A stretch of 64,000 nt of DNA from Nodosilinea sp. FACHB-131 (GCF_014695395.1 NZ_JACJOF010000027.1:434001-498000), one strand, 5' to 3'; positions 34,727-43,224 are shown, counted from the stretch's first letter. Notes: generated by a model from the sequence alone, not told the origin. Translations and numbers: made by a program.

Positions 34727-35569
34727 ATGGCTGAATGGACTATGGCGCAGTTTCCCCCTCGTATTCATATTCTGCTAGCCAGCCACGCTCCCGTTGGCCT
34801 AGTGATTCGTAGGGGGCCGTCGAAGCGCGTAGCGACTATGCTTTGGGATCGCGATCGCGACACCTTTCACCTTGGCCAATGGCTCAAGGGCCGCATCTAT
34901 GAACGCCGCAGCGATATCTCACTCGACGGCAAACATCTTATCTATTTTGCTATGAACGGTAAATGGCAGTCGGAGTCGCGGGGGGCATGGACGGCAATTT
35001 CGCAAGTGCCTTATTTGAAGGCGATCGCATTTTTCCCGAAGGGTGACTGCTGGCACGGCGGGGGTCTGTGGACTGGGAAGACAAAATATTGGCTGAATGA
35101 CGGCTATGGCCACTCCGGCTCGCTCAACCCATCGTCTCTGCAACGGGACACCCAGTATCAACCCAAAGGCGGCTGCGGTGGCGAATGCCTGAGCGTGTAT
35201 TACCCACGCCTGCTGCGGGACGGTTGGACCTGGGTAGAGCGCATCAAGGTTGGACAGTGGCAGGACAAAGACATTTTTGAGAAGCCCGTCAGTCAGGGCT
35301 GGACGCTGCGCAAAATTGCCCATGCAGAAGTTGGCGCTCCGGTGGGCAAGGGCTGCTATTGGGATGAGCATGAATTGATTGGCCCTGATGCCGCCACAAC
35401 CATAGCTTGCCCAACCTGGGAGTGGGCCGAGATGGACAACCAACGGCTCGTCTGGGCAGCTGCGGGCAAGCTTTACGCAGCCCAAGTTTGCAAAGATGGA
35501 TTGAGAAATGAAACTGTGTTATTTGACTTCAATGACATGATGTTTGAAGCCATTGAGGCTCCGTACTAG
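34727..35569 (+). CDS. Conserved hypothetical protein
   Basis: 280 residues, no signal peptide or membrane helix. It starts HILLASHAPVGLVIRRGPSK, and a Trp/Gly-rich pattern repeats through the protein: LGQWLKGRIYERRSDISLDG, YLKAIAFFPKGDCWHGGG, WTGKTKYWLNDGYG, LRDGWTWVERIKVGQW. Regular aromatic strands suggest a beta-propeller or beta-sandwich. I recognise this as a widespread bacterial hypothetical type but know no function. It is AT-neutral and 57 bases after the phosphatase-like gene on the same strand. Confidence 0.6.
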   Translation: MAEWTMAQFPPRIHILLASHAPVGLVIRRGPSKRVATMLWDRDRDTFHLGQWLKGRIYERRSDISLDGKHLIYFAMNGKWQSESRGAWTAISQVPYLKAIAFFPKGDCWHGGGLWTGKTKYWLNDGYGHSGSLNPSSLQRDTQYQPKGGCGGECLSVYYPRLLRDGWTWVERIKVGQWQDKDIFEKPVSQGWTLRKIAHAEVGAPVGKGCYWDEHELIGPDAATTIACPTWEWAEMDNQRLVWAAAGKLYAAQVCKDGLRNETVLFDFNDMMFEAIEAPY

Positions 35570-35631
35570 TTCTAGATAGCATTTAGTAATACAATGCAGT
35601 CGCCTATATACGGTCAGGAAATACCGATTAA

Positions 35632-36477
35632 ATGAGGAATTACGGCCTTAAGGCGATGCAGAAACCAGGCTGGTCATTAGATCGTCGTGATCCTCAGTTT
35701 ATTGAAGCCTTTCAGCCGGTTTGGGCTTGGCTATACGAGCATTATTTTCACGTTCAGACCCAAGGGTGGGAGCAGATTCCTGAGGGTCAGATCATGCTGG
35801 TGGGCTCTCACAATGGCGGGTTAGGGGCACCCGACATGTTTATGATGGTCTACGATTGGGTGCGGCGCTTTGGCACCGATCGCATTGTCTACGGTCTGAT
35901 GCATCCTAAGGTGTGGCAAGCCTGCCCAGCTGTGGCTAGTCTGGCCGAACGTGCTGGAGCGATCGCCGCTCACCCGAAAACAGCCCTGGCCGCCCTCGAT
36001 CGCGGTGCCAGCATTTTGGTGTATCCCGGCGGGGCACAGGATGTTTTTCGTCCGTTTTACCAGCGCGATCAGATTCAGCTGGGCAATCGCAAGGGGTTTG
36101 TCAAAATTGCCATTCAGCGCCATATTCCCGTCGTGCCTGTGGTCTCCTGGGGTGCCCACGAAACGCTGCTGGTACTGGCCGACATCTATCCCCTCGTAGA
36201 GCGCCTCCACCAACTGGGCATGCCCTGGCTGCTGGGTATCGATCCGGAGGTATTTCCTGTTTACCTGGGGCTGCCTTGGGGCGTTGCGTTTGGGCCATTG
36301 CCAAACATTCCCTGGCCTCGCCCCATAGCTACCTATGTGGGCGCGCCGATCTATTTTGAGCGCTATGGGGCAGAGGCGGCGCGCGATCGCACCTACGTCG
36401 ATGCCTGCTACTGGCAGGTGCACCACAAAATGCAGCACGACCTCAATCACCTGATTGATAAGCAAACTCGCAAATGA
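35632..36477 (+). CDS. Lysophospholipid acyltransferase family protein (PlsC-like)
   Basis: 281 residues. The acyltransferase HX4D motif is present in a variant form (LVGSHNGGLGAPDMF), followed by a substrate block ILVYPGGAQDVFRP (matches the (F/Y)PEG position) and FVKIAIQRHIPVVPVVSWGA with TLLVLADIYPLV. The family acylates lysophosphatidic acid or related glycerolipids at the membrane; members with HNxGxxD-type motifs are also found in wax-ester and diacylglycerol acyltransferase lines. Substrate not determined. Confidence 0.82.
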   Translation: MRNYGLKAMQKPGWSLDRRDPQFIEAFQPVWAWLYEHYFHVQTQGWEQIPEGQIMLVGSHNGGLGAPDMFMMVYDWVRRFGTDRIVYGLMHPKVWQACPAVASLAERAGAIAAHPKTALAALDRGASILVYPGGAQDVFRPFYQRDQIQLGNRKGFVKIAIQRHIPVVPVVSWGAHETLLVLADIYPLVERLHQLGMPWLLGIDPEVFPVYLGLPWGVAFGPLPNIPWPRPIATYVGAPIYFERYGAEAARDRTYVDACYWQVHHKMQHDLNHLIDKQTRK

Positions 36478-36648
36478 GGACAAACGCCTCAGATACAGAT
36501 GGATTGTGCTGCTCCCGGTAAAGCCATTTCCTAAATCGCCTGCATTTCGGAATTGGTTGCCCCAGAGGGTTGTCCTGGGGTCGGGATTGAGGCGTGGTGG
36601 CTATCCGAATTCACCCAAGGGGCCTAATTCACTTAAAGAGGAACAGCC

Positions 36649-36981
36649 ATGTTGATCAACCGCGGCGATATCTATTGGGTCACGCTTGATTCCGCCATCC
36701 CTCACCCCTATGTCATCCTGCAGGACGACCTATTCAACCACAGCCACCTCCCCACCGTCGTCGCCTGCGCCCTCACTACCAACCACAAGCGCATAAGCCT
36801 TCCCGGCAACGTGGCCCTCGAGGCTGGCGAGGCCGGCCTACCGAAACGAAGCTTTGTCGAGGCGGGAAAACTCACATCGCTGCAAAAAACCCAACTCGGC
36901 CCCTATATCGGCACTCTTGCCGAGGCACGGGTGGTCGAGATCCTCGACGGCATCCGGTTCCTTCAACGAATTACCCGATGA
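36649..36981 (+). CDS. PemK/MazF family toxin-like protein
   Basis: 110 residues. MLINRGDIYWVTLDSAIPHP, YVILQDDLFNHSHLPTVVAC, ALTTNHKRISLPGNVAL, GLPKRSFVEAGKLTSLQKT and EILDGIRFLQRI follow the MazF SH3-like fold, the mRNA-cleaving toxins. A clear AGAGGA lies 10 bases upstream. No antitoxin gene is seen directly upstream; the frame at 36455-36655 has no antitoxin features. It may be solitary or its partner lies elsewhere. Confidence 0.8.
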   Translation: MLINRGDIYWVTLDSAIPHPYVILQDDLFNHSHLPTVVACALTTNHKRISLPGNVALEAGEAGLPKRSFVEAGKLTSLQKTQLGPYIGTLAEARVVEILDGIRFLQRITR

Positions 36982-37137
36982 GCACTGCTGCCAAGTAGGT
37001 GGCCCAACTCCTTTGCGCCACCTCAAATTTTGATATCAAAGGCCAATTCGTTTTGAATGGTCTCTGCGAGCGCGCCTCTTAACTCAAGCGTTAGCTGACT
37101 TCAGCAGCTGCCCATCATGCCTGATAAGACTAAAAAA

Positions 37138-37470
37138 TTAATGTAATTCTAAGCAGTGCAATGCGGTCTCGCATAAAAGTGATTGAATTGCTCGCTCTCC
37201 AGAGCGCAGTAACGCTTCAACTTGGCTAGTTGGCGCATTACCACATCGCAACCACACCACCTTAGGCGGAGCCCCATACAGCCGGCTTCTCTCTGGAAAA
37301 TCAGCATCCTTGGTCACGATACAGAAATCATTAAATTTAGCAAAGTTCCAAATTTCGGTATCTGTCCTCTCGGCAAGACCCTTAAGCTGCACGTGGCTAG
37401 CTTCCGGAAAAATATCAGCCAATCGATCAACCAGCTTTCGACTTAGGTCTTGGTCAAACAGCAGTTTCAA
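37138..37470 (-). CDS. DUF5615 PIN-like protein (toxin-type)
   Basis: 110 residues: MKLLFDQDLSRKLVDRLADI and IWNFAKFNDFCIVTKDADFP are the DUF5615 signature, a compact PIN-like nuclease fold with acidic D7/D9 and D54-type residues. The start is TTG 37470, overlapping the stop of the DUF433 gene by 4 nt (TTGA), so translation is probably coupled. The DUF433-DUF5615 pair is a recognised toxin-antitoxin-type module. Confidence 0.8.
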   Translation of the reverse strand: MKLLFDQDLSRKLVDRLADIFPEASHVQLKGLAERTDTEIWNFAKFNDFCIVTKDADFPERSRLYGAPPKVVWLRCGNAPTSQVEALLRSGERAIQSLLCETALHCLELH

Positions 37471-37697
37471 GCAGCACTCACTGAAGCAACTAAACGATGA
37501 TCACGGTCAGCCGCAAACTCCAAACAGGCCCTAATATCGACTTCCGTCAGCTCTGGGAAATCATCGATGATTTCAGCCATCGACATGCCAGCGGCTAACC
37601 AACCCAGCACATCGTAAACCGTAATTCGCATACGGCGAATGCAGGGTCTGCCGCCGCGCTTATCGGGCTCGATCGTAATAATGTCGCGATAGCTCAT
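37467..37697 (-). CDS. DUF433 protein (antitoxin-type partner of DUF5615)
   Basis: 76 residues from ATG 37697, the usual start; a longer frame to 37781 is unsupported. YRDIITIEPDKRGGRPCIRR, MRITVYDVLGWLAAGMSMAE and IIDDFPELTEVDIRACLEFA are typical DUF433. The C-terminal half forms a helical DNA-binding-like unit. It is coupled to the following DUF5615 gene. Confidence 0.88.
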   Translation of the reverse strand: MSYRDIITIEPDKRGGRPCIRRMRITVYDVLGWLAAGMSMAEIIDDFPELTEVDIRACLEFAADRDHRLVASVSAA

Positions 37698-37823
37698 ATG
37701 CCGGCAAGGTGCTTGTGTACGCTTAAGTCTAGAGTAAGCGAACACCTTGCAGCAAAGACGAGCAGCCATTAGACGGTTCAACCAAAGAGGTTGCCAATCG
37801 TCTAAAAGCCCCGTCGCGACAAC

Positions 37824-38954
37824 CTATCCCCGAATCTGCACAGGCATGACTAGGTAGGTAATCTTAGTTTCTCCCAGGGGCACGAATACTGCCGGGCTAG
37901 TTGCCGCATTGCACTGCATTTGCACCTCGGTAGTGTCAAACGCTTTTAGCCCATCCAGCAGATAGCGCACGTTAAAGGCAATATCGAGCTCATCACCGCT
38001 CACCTGGGCAGGCAGTTCTTCATGCCCGCTGCCTACCTCCTGAGCTTCCACTGAGAGGGCAATGCTCTGATCGCCGGGGTTGAGGGTAATTTTAATAATG
38101 TCGTTTTTCTGGCTAGCCAGCACAGCAATGCGCTCTAGGCTGGCCATCAACAGTCTGCGATCGACCGTCACCTGGCGGGCAAATTGCTTCGGCAGCAGCT
38201 GCCGGTAGTTGGGATACTGCCCTTCGAGCAGGCGAGTGGTGAGGCGCTGGCGGCCCAGATCAAACAACACCTGAGTTTCATCGAGCCGCAAGGCCACCGG
38301 CTCATTAGAGGTATAACCCTGAATCATGCGCTCTAGCTCCCGCAGCGCCTTGGCAGGCACGGTGACATCCATAAAGGGGGTATCTGTGACCGACTCATCG
38401 GTGGTTTGCACCACGGATAGGCGGTGGCCATCAGTGGCGGCAAACTCCAGGGCATCCGTTTCAGAGAGCAAGTGCACGCCAGTGAGCACCTGCTTGGTTT
38501 CGTCGCCGCTGGTGGCAAAGAGCGAGCCGCGCAGGCCACTGAGCAGCGCATCAGCAGAGAGCGAAATCGCTTCACCCTCTTCTACCGTGGGCAGCGCAGG
38601 GTAATCCTCCGCGCTCAAGCCCCGCACCTCGTAGCGACCAGAGGAAGACGTAAGCGTCACAGTGGTGCTGTCACCCTCAGACTCCAGAGTGATGTCTTCG
38701 TTGGCTAGGCGAGAAACGATGTCACCCCAGAGCTTAGAGGGCAGCGTCAGCGTGCCGGGTTCCTCTACCTGGGCGCTAAAGCGACTTTCAATGCCCAGCA
38801 CTTCGTCAAAGCCCACCAAGGTCACTGATTGGTTCTCAATATCGGCCTTGACCAATATATTGGCCAGCACTGGCCGGTTGGGACGCGACGATACAGCACG
38901 GCTAACTGAAGACAGTTGGGCACTCAGCTCGTTCTGGGGGCAGATAAACTTCAT
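37824..38954 (-). CDS. dnaN: DNA polymerase III beta subunit (sliding clamp)
   Basis: 376 residues from ATG 38954; the frame extends 8 codons upstream without homology. MKFICPQNELSAQLSSVSRA, the SRPNRPVLANILVKAD block, LLSGLRGSLFATSGDETKQV, LEFAATDGHRLSVVQ, EGQYPNYRQLLPKQF and ITYLVMPVQIRG are standard DnaN. It forms the ring clamp of the replicative polymerase. It is transcribed away from the adjacent origin-like region (39.0-40.8 kb), as in cyanobacteria where the origin lies next to dnaN. Confidence 0.97.
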   Translation of the reverse strand: MKFICPQNELSAQLSSVSRAVSSRPNRPVLANILVKADIENQSVTLVGFDEVLGIESRFSAQVEEPGTLTLPSKLWGDIVSRLANEDITLESEGDSTTVTLTSSSGRYEVRGLSAEDYPALPTVEEGEAISLSADALLSGLRGSLFATSGDETKQVLTGVHLLSETDALEFAATDGHRLSVVQTTDESVTDTPFMDVTVPAKALRELERMIQGYTSNEPVALRLDETQVLFDLGRQRLTTRLLEGQYPNYRQLLPKQFARQVTVDRRLLMASLERIAVLASQKNDIIKITLNPGDQSIALSVEAQEVGSGHEELPAQVSGDELDIAFNVRYLLDGLKAFDTTEVQMQCNAATSPAVFVPLGETKITYLVMPVQIRG

Positions 38955-39344
38955 GGCAACGGAGAAAAAGAAACGCAACTGATTGGGAACGCCAGCACAG
39001 CCTATCTATCTGTGAGAATTGGCTAATTCCGTACTAGCAGTATCTCACCTTTGTTATGGATTGCTGGGTAGAACTACTCTTCTTATAGGATCTTGAGGAG
39101 TTGGATCCCCCACTTCAGAAGCTTTATAGCGGTTTCGAAGGAAGTTACTTCTCAACTGGGTGCTCATCCTACTCACCCTTTTTTTGCCCCATCAGCGCTG
39201 ACCCTGTTAAACAAGCCCTGCCTTTGGAAAAGAAAAATCTAAAGGACAGTAGTGGAAGTAGAGCCTGTGAAAACTGGGGATAACCGCTGAACTGTTGAAT
39301 GGGTCTGGGGCTGCACTGTTAACTCTATTGGGGAAAAGCCTAGA

Positions 39345-39362
39345 GTTTCCACACCTGTGGAA
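39345..39362. promoter_or_regulatory. Inverted pair of DnaA-box-like sites
   Basis: GTTTCCACACCTGTGGAAGC contains TTCCACA and TGTGGAA facing each other across CC; each is one mismatch from TTTTCCACA. Confidence 0.6.
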
Positions 39363-39415
39363 GCAGCAGCAAGATTCCTTTAAAGAGAGAAGTTATCCCC
39401 TTTTCAAGGAGAAGC

Positions 39416-39424
39416 TTTTCCACA
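39416..39424 (+). promoter_or_regulatory. DnaA box (TTTTCCACA)
   Basis: Exact match to the cyanobacterial DnaA-box form in origin copy A. Confidence 0.7.
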
Positions 39425-39500
39425 GTCTTCGCCGTTTTTCCCGATCGAACTTGAGGAAAGACCGTAATTTGTTATGCCTCTTTCAAGATTTGGTCTTTTT

Positions 39501-39812
39501 AGGATCCTGTTCGGCTGCTGTAGGGTTAATTTTTCTTCCGTTTGATCACTGTTTCGTCTTGCTGTTAACAGATGGATTATCGCCAAATCGGATCCACATC
39601 TGTTATCGACTAAGATGGTTTTAATTAGTTCCTTGAATGGGATCCTTTTTCAGTGTTCTTGGGATCCCGTTAGTTCATTGGGAGTAATTTTTTTGCTCGT
39701 TTGATGACTATTTTGTCTTGCTGTTAATAGACAGATTATTCGCTAGATTGGATCCGTATTTGTTTCTTACTTGTCTTGCCGTTAATAGATAAATTACCAA
39801 TGAATTGGATCC
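39501..39812. repeat. GGATCC-bounded sub-repeats of origin copy A
   Basis: Two units of about 95 bp (39501-39595, 39661-39755) and a short unit (39773-39812). Each ends in TCTTGCTGTTAAYAG, then about 20 AT-rich bases and TTGGATCC or TCGGATCC. Confidence 0.75.
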
Positions 39813-40280
39813 GCATTTGTTTCTTAAAAGGATAATTTTACTCAGCCTAATTTGTGCAGGGAAATGGACCCTCTCTCGCAGGCGCATATGGTTTTACGGC
39901 CAAAGGGCTCGGTTCTCTTGAAGAGTTCTTCCACAGAGGGATCCTTTATAACGCTGAGAGTAGAGCAATTCTCTTTTGTGATGGATTACTGAATAAAACT
40001 GCTCTTCTTATAGGATCTCGAAGAGGTGGATCCCTTATTCAAGAGCTTTCTAACGTTTTTGAAAGAAGCTACTTTTCAATTCGGTGCTCATCCTATCACC
40101 CTTTTTTTGCCCTATCAGCGCTGACCCTGTTAAACAAGCTCTGCCTTCCGGAATAAGAAAATTTAAAGAGTAGTAGTAGAAGTAGAGCCTGTGAAAACTG
40201 GGGATAACCGCTGAACTGTTGAATGAGTATAGGTTGCACTATTAACTCTATTGGGGAAAAAGGGTGAAGAAAAGTTTGAG

Positions 40281-40289
40281 TTTTCCACA
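40281..40289 (+). promoter_or_regulatory. DnaA box (TTTTCCACA)
   Basis: Exact match in origin copy B; its counterpart in copy A is the GTTTCCACA at 39345. Confidence 0.7.
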
Positions 40290-40440
40290 CCCTAGAAGTG
40301 GCAGCATGAATGTGATTTCAAAGAGAGAAGTTATCCCCTTTAAAGGAGGAGATTTCCCACGGTTTTTGCACTGTTTTCCCCAGAGGGATTTAAGAAAATG
40401 ATCACAATTTGTTACGTCTTTCTTCAGCCTTTGGTTCTCT

Positions 40441-40643
40441 TGGGATCCCATTCGCTTATCGCGGAATAATATTTGTTCTTTTGATAATTGTTTCCCTTGC
40501 TGTTAACAGGCAGATTACTCGCTGAATCGGATCCTTTTTCGGTTTTATTAGGATCCTATTTGTTCATCGCGAGGTAATCTTTGCTTTTTTTGGGACTGCT
40601 TTGTCTTGCTGCTGACAAATAAGTTATTCGCTAAATTGGATCC
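40441..40643. repeat. GGATCC-bounded sub-repeats of origin copy B
   Basis: Two units (40441-40534 and 40551-40643) homologous to those in copy A, each from GGATCC through CTTGCTGYTRACA to the next GGATCC. Confidence 0.75.
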
Positions 40644-40758
40644 ACTCCTGCTTTTTGACAAGAGAGTTTTACTCAGTTTTTTCTGTAAAGGGAAACAGGT
40701 CATCTCTCCTAAGTGCATAGAGTTGTATGCCCATAGAACTCGGTTCCTCTCGGGGAGT

Positions 40759-40767
40759 TTTTCCACA
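40759..40767 (+). promoter_or_regulatory. DnaA box (TTTTCCACA)
   Basis: Exact match near the right edge of origin copy B; the counterpart in copy A is TCTTCCACA at 39927. Confidence 0.7.
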
Positions 40768-40868
40768 GAGAGGGTCTTTGTGGTGCTGGAGGGTAAACCA
40801 ATTCCTTCTAGTTAGGCTGTGGTTCTTGCACCGAGCAAAATCCTTTCGTCCCTAAAAGGGAATTTGAA

Positions 40869-41393
40869 TCAGGCAGCTTCGGCTGTGACAGGGGTTTCGC
40901 TAGAGCTAAGGACATTGGCCTTCATCACCAGCACAGAGCAGGTAGCCCGGTGCATGACGTGGTTGCTAACGCTGCCTAAGACCAACTCAGCCAGGCCTGT
41001 GCGGCCTCGGTTGCCGATGAGAATGAGGTCAGCTCCCCACTCTTGAGCGGCTTTGCAGATGACGGTTGCGGGGTTGCCAACCAGCTGCCGAAACTCGGTG
41101 GGGACTCCCGCTGTGTTGGCTGTCGCGGCGTAGTGGCGCAGGCGGTCAAAGCTCTCGTGTTCGTAGCGCACCCAAGCTTGCCGCCACGCCTCTAGATCGA
41201 GCTCGGTACCGGGTGCCCAGTAGATGTTGTCGAGCCGGGGTGACAGGGGCAAGGGGCTGCTTTCTTCCTGGTTTGACAGGCTGTGTACCAGCAGGAGGGC
41301 GCCATCGGTGGCTTGGGCTAGCTCAAGGGCTTGAGTAAATAAGGTGTCGCTGGCAAGGCTGTTGTCTAGGGCGACCAAAATTTTGCGATACAT
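40869..41393 (-). CDS. Universal stress protein (UspA family)
   Basis: 174 residues from ATG 41393 (GGGAGAA upstream; a TTG at 41408 is an alternative). MYRKILVALDNSLASDTLFT and ALLLVHSLSN begin the Usp fold, and the ATP-binding motif G-x2-G-x9-G-S is intact in GNRGRTGLAELVLGSVS, followed by NHVMHRATCSVLVM. ATP-binding Usps respond to stress or growth arrest. The gene borders the origin region and may be cotranscribed with the small membrane ORF at 41443. Confidence 0.93.
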   Translation of the reverse strand: MYRKILVALDNSLASDTLFTQALELAQATDGALLLVHSLSNQEESSPLPLSPRLDNIYWAPGTELDLEAWRQAWVRYEHESFDRLRHYAATANTAGVPTEFRQLVGNPATVICKAAQEWGADLILIGNRGRTGLAELVLGSVSNHVMHRATCSVLVMKANVLSSSETPVTAEAA

Positions 41394-41442
41394 GGGGTGT
41401 TCTCCCAATGACTGAAGCGAATCAGGCGTGAGGCGATCGCAG

Positions 41443-41568
41443 CTAGGGCAGAGGCTGGTGGTGCCTGAGGCGGAATGTTAGCCAGTAAAGCAATAGCACC
41501 AGTCCTAACGCACCGAGTTCGGTCGCTAGATACAACCGGTCGTGGTAGCTCAGCGTGAGAAACAGCAT
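41443..41568 (-). CDS. Small single-pass membrane protein (41 residues)
   Basis: MLFLTLSYHDRLYLATELGA followed by LGLVLLLYWLTFRLRHHQPL: one hydrophobic helix with a basic C-terminal flank. GGGAGAA lies 7 bases before the ATG, the same ribosome-site sequence used by the universal stress gene 50 bases downstream. That shared signal and the membrane-like pattern support it. No family is known to me. Confidence 0.45.
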   Translation of the reverse strand: MLFLTLSYHDRLYLATELGALGLVLLLYWLTFRLRHHQPLP

Positions 41569-41727
41569 GGCGTGATTCTCCCAGGGCGATCGCACCTTGA
41601 GGAATGGTTCTTGGCAACCAGACCTCTTAATTCCATTTTCCTGCGAGCTTCTGGGGTGGGCAAAGGACTGCAACGAAGCTTGATGTGCGATCGCAATTCA
41701 TTATCTTTGGCCAAAGATAATCCTTCA

Positions 41728-43224
41728 CTACCCCGGCACGGTGGCTTCAAATGTGCGCCCATCTTCGCGACAGATTTCGTAAATCATGTTGCGACCCGAC
41801 AGCGCCACGATGGGCAAGCTGCCACCCGGCTCAGTCCACTGGCTCACCATGTAGAAGTTGTCTAGGCCGGGGAGGCGCTTGGGCACACCTTTGATCATCA
41901 GCGGTAGGGTGTCTTTGGTCAGCAGCCAGCCGCAGCTGGCACCCTGCCAGTTGCCGGTGAGTTTTTCGTAGCTAAGGGGGGTGGTTACCTCCATGTTTTC
42001 CACAGCTGCCCCCAAGCCTGTGTAAAACTCCTCCATGCGCTCAATTAACGTCTCCGCCACTTGATTTTGATGGGTCGCATGGCCTTGCCAATCGCTGTAG
42101 TGGGTAGTCACCATCAGGCTCACGACTGACTTACCAGCAGGAGCTAACGATGGATCGAAGCAATAGTGTTTGACGCCAATTTCGGTATGGGGCTGGTTGG
42201 CGATCGCGATCGGCTCATTCAATAAATGCGTCACCCAATGGGGCCGGTGCGAAAAATCCATATTCACCCCCAGCGACACCTGAAACTGGGAATGCATCGG
42301 CAGGTGCCCGTCGTAGAGCTTCTCCAGCCTGCGGTTGACGTAGCCCCCTTTCAACAAATCAAAGATGGTGCGGCGACCGTCGCAGGCGGAAATCACCCGA
42401 GCTGCCCGGTGCTCTTCGTCGTTGATCAGGTGCACTCCTACGGCCTGGTCATTCTCCACCAGCACGCGCTCCACCGGCGATGCGTAGTGGATTTCACCGC
42501 CCAATTCTAGATAGCGCTGCGCGATCGCGCGGGAAAATGCGATCGCCCCCCCTACCGGCGAGCCCGCGTTGCTGTTGTCCAAATAGGCCAGCAGCGACAT
42601 GCCCACCATCACCGGCACATCGGGCCAGGCAAACATGTGGGGCATCGCCGATCGCAGAAACGGATTCTTCACCTGCCCCGCTAGATCTCTCAGGGAGAGC
42701 TGACTCCACTTGCCCAGCACCCCCATAAAGGGCAGCACTTGCTTGCCCAGCCGCGCCCAATCCGTCGCCGTCATCAGCGACTTGGGCTTTTGCTGCAACA
42801 TCGACAGGTCAAACTCTTTGAACTTGCTCACCCCCTTGCAGAAGGCGTCGATTAGCTTGGCATCTTCTGGAGCCAGAGCCAGCAGGTGCGCTTGCAGCTC
42901 GTCGGGCTTGCTGTGCACCCGCAGCACCTCCCCCTGGGAGCCGTGGATCTGCATGAACTCCGTCTGATTGGTAAACTCCACCCCCTGCAACGCCCCCAGC
43001 TCTTGCCAAAGCTCGTAGAACGGCTGCCCCTCCCCGGTGCCAAAGATGTAGTGAATGCCCGCATCGAAGGTGTAACCCTGGCGCGACCAAGCGGTACACA
43101 AGCCCCCTGGCTGACTTTCGGCCTCAAAGATAACGCTGCGGTAGCCATTCATCTGGGCATAGCATCCGGCGGCCAGCCCTGAAATGCCTGCGCCAATGAT
43201 GATGATGTCTGTAGTGGGAGCCAT
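41728..43224 (-). CDS. Phytoene desaturase / carotenoid isomerase-like FAD oxidoreductase
   Basis: 498 residues. The FAD fold is clear: TDIIIIGAGISGLAAGCYAQ, VIFEAESQPGGLCTAW, FDAGIHYIFGTGEGQPFYEL. Later blocks MVGMSLLAYLDNSNAGSPVG, RVISACDGRRTIFDLL and a terminal FYMVSQWTEPGGSLPIVALS match the CrtI/CrtISO superfamily. Members desaturate or isomerise carotenes or act on related polyenes. It differs from the main cyanobacterial CrtP and CrtQ, so substrate is open. Confidence 0.85.
   Translation of the reverse strand: MAPTTDIIIIGAGISGLAAGCYAQMNGYRSVIFEAESQPGGLCTAWSRQGYTFDAGIHYIFGTGEGQPFYELWQELGALQGVEFTNQTEFMQIHGSQGEVLRVHSKPDELQAHLLALAPEDAKLIDAFCKGVSKFKEFDLSMLQQKPKSLMTATDWARLGKQVLPFMGVLGKWSQLSLRDLAGQVKNPFLRSAMPHMFAWPDVPVMVGMSLLAYLDNSNAGSPVGGAIAFSRAIAQRYLELGGEIHYASPVERVLVENDQAVGVHLINDEEHRAARVISACDGRRTIFDLLKGGYVNRRLEKLYDGHLPMHSQFQVSLGVNMDFSHRPHWVTHLLNEPIAIANQPHTEIGVKHYCFDPSLAPAGKSVVSLMVTTHYSDWQGHATHQNQVAETLIERMEEFYTGLGAAVENMEVTTPLSYEKLTGNWQGASCGWLLTKDTLPLMIKGVPKRLPGLDNFYMVSQWTEPGGSLPIVALSGRNMIYEICREDGRTFEATVPG

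Larger units (their letters stand above)
39056..39945. repeat. Origin-region direct repeat, copy A
   Basis: Matches copy B (39980-40775) in order over its whole length with an initial offset of 924-925 bp. Shared anchors: TTCTTATAGGATCT with TGGATCCC; TCAGCGCTGACCCTGTTAAA; TAGAGCCTGTGAAAACTGGG with GATAACCGCTGAACTGTTGA; AGAGAGAAGTTATCCCCTT; CTTGCTGTTAACAG; and the TTCCACAGAG end. Copy A has an extra sub-repeat block of about 95 bp. Confidence 0.8.
39056..40775. other. oriC: Candidate chromosomal replication origin (oriC) next to dnaN
   Basis: About 1.7 kb with no credible gene, AT-richer than its surroundings. It carries three exact TTTTCCACA DnaA boxes (39416, 40281, 40759), an inverted pair at 39345-39362, one-mismatch boxes (TCTTCCACA at 39927; TTATCCCCA on the minus strand at 39275 and 40199; TTATCCCCT at 39393 and 40331), 13 GGATCC sites, repeated AT-rich blocks and an internal duplication. 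Cyanobacterial origins are known next to dnaN with this box sequence. No GC-skew calculation was possible here. Confidence 0.8.
39980..40775. repeat. Origin-region direct repeat, copy B
   Basis: Second, diverged copy of 39056-39945 with the same order of elements. The block around GAGCCTGTGAAAACTGGGGA is identical for almost 40 bases while other parts have drifted, implying selection on that block. Confidence 0.8.

Noticed and set aside
39101-40815. Short frames on both strands of the origin-like region
   Set aside because: None has coding composition or family features, and they do not persist between the two repeat copies.
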